From assembly GCA_958450365.1 (NCBI GenBank), contig CAUEEP010000737.1, forward strand, positions 3,027,501-3,091,500: a DNA stretch of 64,000 nt, given 5' to 3'. Positions 56,060 through 64,000 of the stretch are shown here, in pieces (position 1 is the stretch's first letter; each line of letters begins with the position of its first letter). Origin of the DNA: Mesorhabditis belari. Lineage: Eukaryota; Nematoda; Chromadorea; Rhabditida; Rhabditidae. Both the position numbers and the translations under genes were made by a program. Below the pieces are notes generated by a model. That model did not search any database. It saw nothing but the letters and a program-made list of their open reading frames with translations, and was not told the origin of the DNA.

Positions 56060-57288
56060 CAGGAGACTCTTCTCGATGTTGGTCTTCTCATCGGCTCTTA
56101 CTGCACCCTCTCCGCATAGTTCGTGGTCTCAATCTCGAGAACACGATTCATAAAAATCTATTAAAACAAGGCTAAACAATAACAAAGAAGAAAATTCGCA
56201 TCAATGCAATTAAAAAGTGCGTTTTGAAGGTCAGTACGGTGTGTTATGGTCGAGCCACTACCACAACACCTTTGTAGTTTTCGGGTTCGACCTAACCAAC
56301 CGTAGGTAGTTGTCCAGTCAAATTCAATCTTACAGCAATCTTTATTCAAACACAAGAGAGAAAATCCCACACTTGGCTACGAGACAATAAACTGAATTAA
56401 CTGCTTTATGTGCAAAATCGACTTCCAAGTCTCAAAACCAATCCACAAGAACGCAAAAAGCTTACGGCACATGGGATTCCCAACTCTATCTGACTGTTTT
56501 GCTAGAGGAAAAGATTTAAAAGCAGAAATGGTTTTTATGGTGATAATCAAAATTGTTGAATATTGTAAGAACAGCGAATCTATTTTTGTTTCTTGCCCGT
56601 TTTTCCGTTTCTTTGTTGAATCTGAGACATAGATCCAATCCAATCTTTATGTAGAGTAACTTTTTTATTATTTGGAGAATTTATCTATTCATTTAAAAAA
56701 AGCAAAGTAAAATTGTTTCTTGCAATCGAGTAAATGGAAATTTCGGCAATAATGTATTCTAAAAGCGATAAAGTTCGAGGGGTTAATTTGAAGAGTTGGC
56801 TCTTCGGAAGAGACGAAGAGCTTTCTAGTCGACCGATTTGCGATCTTAAACAAGATTTTTTGTGTTTATTAAATTTATAGACTTTCTTAGTAGCAGAATG
56901 AAGCTTCAATTCACTAAAGTTAACAAGGAATTCTCTGATAGAGTCTTCAATTTGTTCGCTCAGTTTGTTCAAATTCGCGCCGATAAGAACCCGGGTCAAC
57001 ACAGTGATTTCACTAATTTTTGTTTTCCATAATACCTGATAAGAGTGTTTTCCTGTTTTGTCGAAAGGGGAGTTGTTGAAATGGCTTTAATCGAGAGTCC
57101 TCTAATCTATGGATAAGAATTTGACTGAATTTGTTCGACAAACAAATTTCTCATATCGTTGAGAGAAACTTTTCAATCAGCTCAGCAACAGATTTTTGAA
57201 TGTATCGATTCTTACTAACAATCTCTTCTATTTCGACATGGATTGGTAGATTTTAAATCGATATTTCGATCAATCGATACCACTTTAG
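56060..57288. other. Region without recognised gene
   Basis: Between SL1 unit C and the lectin gene. Around 56240-56300 a GGGTTCGACC B-box-like motif follows an A-box-like TGGTCGAG, but the flanks do not pair as a tRNA. Several ORFs of 70-105 codons lack motifs or splice context. The missing signal-peptide exon of the lectin gene may lie in the last 250 bp. Confidence 0.45.
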
Positions 57289-59301
57289 GTTTCTCGCTTT
57301 CAATTTGCCCAAAAGGCGGAATTCCGGGCGAAATTGAGGGAAGCTGTTTGTTCGTCGTGAAACTCAATGGAACTTTCGAAAGCGCAAAGGAATTTTGCTT
57401 AGAGTGAGACAAATTGATTGAGATATTCGTTGAGAACAAGTCAAGAAAAAGAAAATTTTAGTTATGACGGGAATTTGGTCTCGATAAAATCGGAGAAGGA
57501 AAATGAGAAAGTCTTGGGTCTGACCAAAGTGCTTCCAGAGGTAAGAGAACTTAATTGAACTTCATTTTCCATGTAGCTAAAAGCCCTTTTCTCAGTCAAC
57601 AAAGTTTATCTGGTTGGGCGGAACTTTCAATGGAAAGAAAATCACGTGGATTGATGGATCTTCTGCAGAGTTCTCTGCTCTGACTGAAGGTTTGTTTCTG
57701 TAGTTGTTGGCCTTGAGATGAAGAGATCATTGATCATTTCCATCCAAAAAATTGGCTTATTTTTTGGCACTTTTCGTCGTCAAAGGTGATTATTTAGACG
57801 AAGAAAACCCCTCAAAACAGTGCTTTTGCTCGCAAGTGTAATCGAGTTGATAGAGAAAAGACACAAGCAACTTAAACACTTTCACTCACAATCAAACACT
57901 TCTAGAGAAAATTTGATTTTGAATCTGCATTTTAAACAGATTCATTCCTATGAAATTCAATGCAAAAAACCTGTTAGTGAAAGTTTCTTAAGCAATCTTG
58001 CCTAACAAGTTTAGGCTCTCCATCTGGGAACCTCTTGATGAATCTAACGAGCGGCAAGTGGACGACGTCGAATTGGAATGGAATGTTTCCATTCGCTTGT
58101 CTCAGTCAACCACAACAGGTGGATGCTGCTGTATGTTAGTGGGGGAATTCATCAAATTCCAATTCAGGACCCGAGCAATCAGCCCCCAAGCTGTCCACCC
58201 TATTCACCGTGCCCGACTGGTTGGGTGTACTCGGAGAAATTAAAGCAATGTTACAAGGTTTTCTGTTGTACTTTTCATATTTGACTGTACGAATTGAAGA
58301 CAATCTTCAACGTGATCTTCACCGAGGCCGACGAGGGTTGTCGGATGATGAACTCGTTTCTCGCGTCGATTCACTCAGACGAGGAAAACGATTTCGTCAA
58401 TGGCAAGTCTTTACGGAGGGAATTAATCGTAATCCCATGTACATGTACACCTAGAAATGTGCATATGCACCTAAAAAAACTTCTTAGCGAGCTTGGTGCA
58501 TATATTTAAATGCTTACGAAATTTAAATGCTTTAAATGCTTAAGAAAGTTCGTTTCAGATCTAGGGAAAGCCGGAATCATACAGCCGACTTGGTCTCAAG
58601 TGCCGTTGATTGGAGGAAAAAGGGTAGGCATTCTCGGGTAGCTACACATTGGAATGGGTTACGGATGATGGCTCGAATTGGGTCATCCGCAAATTTAACT
58701 TCCGGATGATGAATCCGACAAATTCATTTTCGATTCGACGAAAATTCCGTTTTCCGGCTGAGGAGACGAATCGGATCAACCGATTTCTTGCCGGATCATT
58801 GCAACGTTTACTTTTACAAACACTAAAAGCAATTAGGCGCATAAAAACCATAAAACTATGGCCGAATCATCCAAATTTTTGGATCCTATTCGATCCAATC
58901 CGAAACCATGTCTACTATACATTGTTTGTTGCATGTGCACGGCTGCGTTTAAGCAATAGGCAACTTTCAAATGAATTTTTGGGTGCTTTGTTCCACTCTA
59001 AACTGATCAGCTTTCACTTCAGACGGGCCCTGAGAAAACCGATTGGAAGTGGCTGGATGGGACGTCGTTCAACTATACGAAATGGGCCGATGGAGAGCCG
59101 AGTAACAACGGAAACAACGAATTTTGTTTGCAGGTGCCAACACATTGACTGAATAACATTTAAGCTTTTCTAAATCTGCAGACGTATTCGGATTTGATGG
59201 CTCCGTTCGACAAATCGGCCGCCTATCTCTACAAGTGGAACGACGAGCAATGTGAAATTCGATATCGAGTCGCCGTCTGCAAACAAGCGGCCAAGTTTTG
59301 A
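57289..59301 (+). CDS. Secreted C-type lectin domain protein (two CTLDs), 5' end not found
   Basis: Exons 57289-57403, 57462-57540, 57596-57689, 58015-58118, 58168-58257, 58300-58402, 58559-58623, 59023-59133 and 59182-59301 join in frame. CTLD 1: CPKGGIPGEIEGSCLFVVKL, AKEFCLDYDGNLVSIKSEKE, FIWLGG, NGMFPFACLSQP. A Pro/Cys linker, SCPPYSPCP, follows. CTLD 2: GWVYSEKLKQCYK, EADEGCRMMNSFLASIHSDE, TDWKWLDGTSFNYTKWADGE, EPS at the carbohydrate-specificity position, FCLQ, WNDEQC (the WND calcium-site triplet), VAVCKQ. EPS instead of EPN or QPD leaves sugar binding uncertain. The exon ending at 58402 uses a GC donor (G|GCAAGT). A signal peptide is expected upstream but was not identified. Confidence 0.85.
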
Positions 59302-60343
59302 ATGATTTTTGGGAATAAATATCATCAAAATGATACTGAGAAGGGAAAATTTGCTTCCATCCACTAATAACCAACGATGTATATTTGTATGAAGCTGTAT
59401 GGTGAGCTGTAAAAAGTGCCGTTACAAGCCCAATTTTCATCCTAAATATAGTCAATTATTTAACAAAAAACGCTGAAATACTTACCGTGAGCAGTCATGC
59501 CGTGATCGGAGACAAATATCTTGTAAGCTCATTGACAAGACGCTGGAAAATTTCCGCAAGTATCCTCGTGTAGGACAATTGATTCTAAAAACAAAAAGTA
59601 GAATAAGATATTAACTTGCTATTAAATTCAGCGACATTGATAGGTGACTGTCACTTTCCAGTTCCTGATGTTTGTACTGCCTTTTGGGCCAGCTTTTGAG
59701 CCAGCTTTTGAGCCAGCTTTTGAGCCAGCTTTTGAGCCAGCTTTTGAGCCAGCTTTTGAGCCAGCTTTTGAGCCAGCTTTTGAGCCAGCTTTTGAGCCAG
59801 CTTTTGAGCCAGCTTTTCAGCCAGCTTTTCAGCCAGCTTTTCAGCCAGCTTTTCAGCCAGCTTTTCAGCCAGCTTTTCAGCCAGCTTTTCAGCCAGCTTT
59901 TCAGCCAGCTTTTCAGCCAGCTTTTCAGCCAGCTTTTCAGCCAGCTTTTCAGCCAGCTTTTCAGCCAGCTTTTCAGCCAGCTTTTCAGCCAGCTTTTCAG
60001 CCAGCTTTTCAGCCAGCTTTTCAGCCAGCTTTTCAGCTGTTGTCTATTGCATGAACAGACGGCGAGGTGTTGTTGACATTTACGTTGTTGACGTATAAGT
60101 GCGGTTGCAATGGTGATCCACATCGGTGATCCACTTTTCCGAGCTGAGATCACGTTTGGCTCGTATTTTGCGAATCTAAAATGTTTCTATCGTTGCCACA
60201 GTTTAAAAACTTACCTCAAAGCCGTGATCCTTTGGCAAGTGATTGTGGGCACGACACTTTACGGCCACTCTTCACGTTAATTTTATTGTGGCAGAACATC
60301 TTTTGTTTATACACCTAGAACAAGCCTACATTTAGCAAAAGTA
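59302..60343. other. Region after the lectin gene, mostly minisatellite
   Basis: The 12-bp minisatellite fills 59681-60040. On the minus strand two short exon-like pieces lie on its sides: 59587-59490 (ends KIFVSDHGMTAH with donor GTAAGT, but with a stop upstream) and 60300-60063 (HNHLPKDHGFE, intron, RKIRAKRDLSSEKWI). They are not joinable into a convincing gene. Confidence 0.4.
59681..60040. repeat. 12-bp minisatellite CTTTTGAGCCAG / CTTTTCAGCCAG
   Basis: About 30 units head to tail. After one imperfect unit (GGGCC), about 10-11 copies carry GAG and the remaining 18 carry CAG at one position, with almost no other variation, pointing to recent expansion from two neighbouring variants. Since 12 is divisible by 3, a tetrapeptide repeat (FEPA/FQPA, QLLS/QLFS, or LKSW on the other strand) stays open. 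These are best seen as repeat artefacts. Confidence 0.97.
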
Positions 60344-60560
60344 CAGGGTGCGCCAAAAGTTCCCGTACTTGTATTTTCCGTACAAGCGTGCGGTTGTGAG
60401 AGACGGCTGAAATGGGCGATCGCCAGTGAACATGAGAGAGCATCAACCCTCGCAAAGACACGAGACGACACGACTGTGTGTACCTTTCGTGTGTCTCGTA
60501 AGAAAAAGCGGCATCTGGCACACGGCTCGTCGTGATACCGCGACAGAGACCGCGTTCTTC

Positions 60561-60658
60561 GGTTTAATTACCCAAGTTTGAGGTTAGCATTAACCCCGAG
60601 ACCTTCCAACAGTGTCTCGAAAAAATTTTGGAACGCGTTCCCGCTAGGGGATGCACAA
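60561..60658 (+). ncRNA. SL1: SL1 spliced-leader RNA gene, unit D (inverted)
   Basis: The only copy on the plus strand. The SL1 leader is exact at 60561-60582, then GTTAGC, stem-loop, AAAATTTTGG and the GTTCCCGCTAGGGGA stem. The conserved upstream spacer runs back to about 60375. The next 5S bases are nearly all gone; CAGGGTGCGCCAAAAGTTCC, which looks like a mariner-type end, begins at 60343. Confidence 0.92.
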
Positions 60659-60743
60659 GTCAAATTGCTGAATGTTGAAGTTTTGATGTTTTATTTGCTC
60701 TGCTTCTGTTCTGCTTCCATCTTTGTTGTGGAAATCTCTTCAG

Positions 60744-61423
60744 TCTTGAATCTTAGCATGGTTGTATCCAAAAAATTAGTTCGACAGGTGGATGACGTAT
60801 ACAAATACTTGCTTGTACCATGGTTTCAGGAGAAAGAATATGCGAAGAAACGAGCTGAACATGTCGCCGAAGATCTTCTTTGCCTGTCGGACTATCAAAT
60901 ACATAAGATCTGCAAAAAGGTTTTGTCAATTTTGTCTTCTTACATATCCATTTTTTAGTTTCCATCAACTTCAAAATTTTGCATCGATGATAGTGTAGCA
61001 ATCGAAAGTGGAAAGTGTAAATTCTTGGATCAAAGGCTGCCCCCAATCAAAACAGAGGTTTTTATTGTTTTGGCTTCATGACTTCATGGCTTTAATTATT
61101 TAGGGCGATAAAGTCTTGATTTTTTCGCAGTTTACCCAAATGCTTGACATTTTGGAGGTTTACTTACGGGTTCGAGGTCATTCATTTTGCCGAATGGATG
61201 GAAGCACCCCAGTTATGGAAAGGTTCGTTCAAATATTAGTAAAAGAGTTGGATTGTTTCTATTTAGGCAGGGTATGATCAATTCTTTTCACAACGATCCG
61301 TCGCTTTTTGTTTTTTTGCTGTCGACACGTGCGGGAGGACTTGGCATCAATTTGACTTTAGCCTATCATATTTTTATCCACGATATCGACTTCAATCCTT
61401 ATAATGACAAACCGTTTCACTGA
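60744..61423 (+). pseudogene. SMARCAD1/Fun30-type SNF2 helicase, C-lobe fragment (truncated)
   Basis: Chromatin remodeller fragment in four in-frame exons: 60744-60919, 60959-61057, 61104-61222, 61267-61423. The product runs [92 protein letters not shown] (motif V) and [11 protein letters not shown], then PFH and a stop. In SMARCAD1 the next residues are the motif VI segment with the arginine finger, which is absent. No N-terminal ATPase lobe is found in the window. Flanked by SL1 units D and E in opposite orientations. Non-functional as seen, unless it splices into distant exons. Confidence 0.82.
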
Positions 61424-61510
61424 AAGTGAAGTGAAGAGTCGACAAATTTCTTAAGAAATCCCGATAAAAATGAAATAAAGAATCAAATCATTTCACGTTC
61501 TGAAGTTCAT

Positions 61511-61608
61511 TTGTGCATCCCCTAGCGGGGACCCGTTCCAAAATTTTTTCGAGACACTGTTGGGAGGTCTCGGGGTTAATGCTAACCTCAAACTTGGGTA
61601 ATTAAACC
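61511..61608 (-). ncRNA. SL1: SL1 spliced-leader RNA gene, unit E
   Basis: Exact SL1 leader on the minus strand at 61608-61587 with donor GTTAGC and the same stem-loop, Sm-type site and 3' stem; the last stem reads GGGTCCCCGCTAGGGGA, a small change from B-D. The spacer contains a short extra CTCTCGTGTG near 61713. Confidence 0.92.
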
Positions 61609-61786
61609 GAAGAATCCGGTCTCTGTCGCCCTATGTGGACGAGCCGTGTGCCAGATGCCGCTTTTTCTTACGAGACACACGAAAGGTACACACAGTCGTG
61701 TCGTCTCGCGTCTCTCTCGTGTGCGAGGGCTGGTGCTCTCTCGTGTTCGCTGGCAAGCTTCAGCCGTCTCTCGCAGCCGCGCATTC

Positions 61787-61810
61787 GCTTACACACCATA
61801 CCACGTTGAA
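61787..61810 (+). pseudogene. 5' stub of 5S rRNA, unit E
   Basis: First 23-24 bases of 5S (GCTTACACACCATACCACGT then TGAA), cut at exactly the same base as unit A and followed by the same AGTATGTGAAAATC. Confidence 0.8.
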
Positions 61811-61824
61811 AGTATGTGAAAATC

Positions 61825-61999
61825 GTTTTAACGTATTTTATTAAGTTCCACATGCCCATTTAATCAGAATTTAAAGATCAATCGTAAGAACAACAATTTT
61901 AGCATCTCGGCAAAACGCAAGCTAAAATTGTTGTTCTTACGATTGTTCTTTAAATTCTGATTAAATGTGCATGTGGAACTTAATAAAATACGTTAAAAC
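61825..61999. mobile_element. Palindromic MITE next to SL1 unit E
   Basis: Inverted arms of about 75-80 bp (GTTTTAACGTATTTTATTAA ... and its inverse ending 61999) around a 17-25 base centre (ATCTCGGCAAAACGCAA). A few mismatches. No ORF. Confidence 0.75.
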
Positions 62000-62186
62000 A
62001 ATTTTAAAAGACTATTTGGTAAGAAAAAAAAGCAAAAAAACATAAAAAATTGCAAAAGACGACGAAACTGACTTTTTTTTGACAAAAGCCACGGTTCAGG
62101 GAAAGAGCCGATACCTTAATTGAAAAATAAAAAAATTATAACTCTAAAGGAATTTTTAGTCATAACGCTTATAATCTCGAAACCAC

Positions 62187-62426
62187 ATGAAAAACACTTT
62201 CGAGAAATATTATTTGTTGAATAAAGTTAGCCTTGCGGTTACAAACGGCGCCGCAAATGTAAAAAAAGCAGTTAGGGATGCAGAATTGCAATGGTATTTT
62301 TCTCCAACGAGAATAATAAAAATACTTTTGAACAAAATAGCTCTTTTAGATAGCCGGGCTGTTATTGAACAACTCTTGAAGACAAAATCTAAAGTATTCT
62401 ACTGTCCATGCTTTGTTAAACATTAG
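62187..62426 (+). other. ORF with weak hAT-transposase resemblance
   Basis: 79-codon ORF with KVSLAVTNGAANVKKAVRDA, which recalls the T-D-x-A-A-N-x-K-K-A segment of hAT transposases. The second downstream open segment, 62514-62672, reads KELRKIAFEREESH, EELMLDDEYEDLDEFIEKP and a stop. Neither is clearly a gene; they may be remnants of one element. Confidence 0.3.
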
Positions 62427-62672
62427 CTGCAATCAGCCTCATGTGAAGTAATTTTTTCAGTTATTTCATACTAATTTTTGCTTAAATTTACATTAATTTT
62501 AGGAAAAGCACATGGCCGACATCGAAAGAATTACGGAAAATTGCATTTGAGCGTGAAGAAAGCCATCGATGTGATAAGCAGGATGAGGAGCTCATGTTGG
62601 ACGACGAATACGAGGATTTGGATGAATTCATAGAAAAGCCAATTTGTCATGATGCGCTTTTCACTTTGTTAT

Positions 62673-63594
62673 AGGCTTTTGTGAATTCAATTATTGTTTT
62701 TTTAAAGTGTTCATTCTATTTCCTTCATAGATAATAAACATTTAGTTAAAAGATTTAATGCTACCGTACCTACTGTAATAGTACCCCACCGCCCTCGTAC
62801 AGTCGCGTAGTCGCAAAAGTTTTTTAGTATTTCATTTTTTTCAAAGCGCCCGTACTTTCAAAAAAATGCGTCTTTGGTATCAAAAAAATAGCTGAAATTC
62901 AGGGCTATTTTTTGATACCTAAGCGCGCATTGTAGCATAAACCAGTGTCGAGAAACACTCGTCCAAAGCTAGACTACGCCACACTCCGCACCGTCATTAT
63001 GGGGGTGGGGTACTATTACAGTATTTACGGTATGTGATTGTTAATGTAATCGTTTCCTGAAGCTTATTCTTTGTTAAAATCTTTGAACTCAAGTCGACTT
63101 GACTCGAAACGAATTGACGCTTTTGAAAAATCGAGTCACATAACACATGTCTACAAAGTACACCTCAAAGTACACCACTCAAAGTACAAAGTAAACCAGA
63201 GTACAAAGTAGACCAAAGTATAAAGTACATCAAAGTATAAAGTACACCAAAGTACAAAGTAAACCAAAGTATAAAGTACACCTCTCACACTCACATTTCA
63301 CCGCCATTTCAGCTAGAAGTTTCGATATTCTCCGAAAGGAAATCAACTACGAGTGGTAAACAGAAGTTTGCCAATCTAAAATGCCAATCTGTTACTATTT
63401 CCTTCTCAAACACACCCATCCTACCGTACCTAATCAAGCGTGGCGTTTTTGAGAAAGAGACGAAAAGAGAAAAACGGAATACAAACCACATAAAAGTCAC
63501 CACAAAAACCTTATCTAAACATTCAAATTTCGAGCATTTACATAAAAGAATCTTGATTCTATTTTCGATTTTCTCTAATGTGTTTGTGGCATCG
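62673..63594. other. Intergenic region upstream of the MFSD5-like gene
   Basis: Contains an inverted-repeat element (62762-63032) and a tandem array of CAAAGTA(TA)AAGTACACC-type units at 63167-63285. The last 300 bp should hold the promoter of the gene at 63595. Confidence 0.5.
62762..63032. mobile_element. MITE with TACCGTA ends and an internal hairpin
   Basis: Ends TACCGTACCTACTGTAATAG and the inverse of TACCGTAAATACTGTAATAG. The middle carries an independent hairpin at 62879-62920 (GTATCAAAAAAATAGC / GCTATTTTTTGATAC). Confidence 0.7.
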
Positions 63595-64000
63595 ATGGAT
63601 TTCTCGTTGAATACAATTTCCTATTCGCTTGCCATATTTCTCTTCGTTTTATCAGCGGTTTATTTATATCTGAAAGAAAGGAAAGAGCGATTTAAACGGT
63701 AAAGAATTCTCAGTTAATAGCTTCATTTTATTTTTCAGTGACTCTGCTCAAAATAATCTCGACTTTCGCGGTTTACAAAAGCTTTTCATCCCGCCGTATC
63801 TCATCGTGTTGTTGGCCGAGAGCTTGCAGGTTTGTGGACACATTTTATGCTCTGGAATACTGTTAGTTCTTCAGTTTTGTATCATTACATTAAAGAGGAC
63901 AGTAATCAGGATCAAAACTGATTACTCGATAGAGTACTGATTACTCGATAGAGTACTCTAATTACTCGATAGAGCAAGAGTTGAGGGTAATGAACCTTTT
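63595..64000 (+). CDS. MFSD5-like major facilitator (5' end only, runs off the window)
   Basis: Exons 63595-63698 and 63739-63829 join in frame to about 65 residues. A first hydrophobic helix (TISYSLAIFLFVLSAVYLYL) is followed by the basic KERKERFKR and NLDFRGLQKLFIPPYLIVLL AESLQ. The spacing and the F-x-x-Q-x-x-F/Y...L-A-x-x-LQ pattern resemble MFSD5, a putative molybdate-anion transporter. Only two exons are available, so assignment is tentative. The intron after 63829 contains short ACTCGATAGAGTACTGATT repeats. Confidence 0.55.

Noticed and set aside
56225..56305. Candidate tRNA gene around GGGTTCGACC
   Set aside because: No acceptor stem can be formed on either strand.
59611..60153. 180-residue ORF of LKSW repeats on the minus strand and two FEPA/QLLS ORFs on the plus strand
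   Set aside because: They are all the same 12-bp minisatellite read in different frames, with no splice sites, start context or conserved flank.

Overview
The window is nuclear DNA of a nematode. The genes are cut into many small exons by AT-rich introns, mostly 40-60 bp. Splice acceptors read TTTCAG or TTTTAG, and several genes have such an acceptor just upstream of the start codon, as expected for spliced-leader trans-splicing. Five SL1 spliced-leader RNA genes with the canonical nematode leader are present, and interstitial copies of the nematode telomere hexamer TTAGGC occur twice. A rhabditid-type worm fits; the species cannot be named from this sequence.

Layout. 1-238: last exon of a second uracil-DNA glycosylase copy. 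493-4084 (-): selenophosphate synthetase, 14 exons. 4926-8180 (-): Myt1/Wee1-type inhibitory CDK kinase, 18 exons. 9364-26407 (+): phosphorylase kinase beta subunit, 31 exons, with introns swollen by a mariner element, tRNA-derived SINE-like sequences, tandem repeats and decayed exon copies. 28338-30404 (-): small DM-domain protein. 32224-35185 (-): cysteine-rich type I membrane protein with an in-frame amber codon. 35914-37383 (-): AADAC-like esterase. 42083-49445 (+): SLC5-type sodium/solute symporter whose last intron holds two Tc1/mariner-superfamily elements. 52682-54234 (+): the intact uracil-DNA glycosylase. 57289-59301 (+): protein with two C-type lectin domains. 60744-61423 (+): truncated SMARCAD1/Fun30-type helicase. 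63595-end (+): first exons of an MFSD5-like transporter.

The most unusual part is 49.4-62 kb. Five units of the nematode 5S rDNA/SL1 type (SL1 RNA gene divergent from 5S) are scattered between transposons and genes instead of lying in one tandem array. Only one unit keeps a full 5S rRNA gene. Two copies in inverted orientation bracket the broken helicase. The glycosylase locus at 53-54.7 kb is duplicated at the left edge of the window: the duplicated block joins the glycosylase 3' end to the selenophosphate synthetase 3' end, and at the 54 kb copy the synthetase is reduced to a rearranged relic.

The genes are unrelated housekeeping and surface functions (selenium metabolism, cell-cycle control, glycogen mobilisation, DNA repair, transport, lectin) and show no operon-like clustering. 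All exon models were made by eye; most are supported by exact reading-frame closure across every junction.
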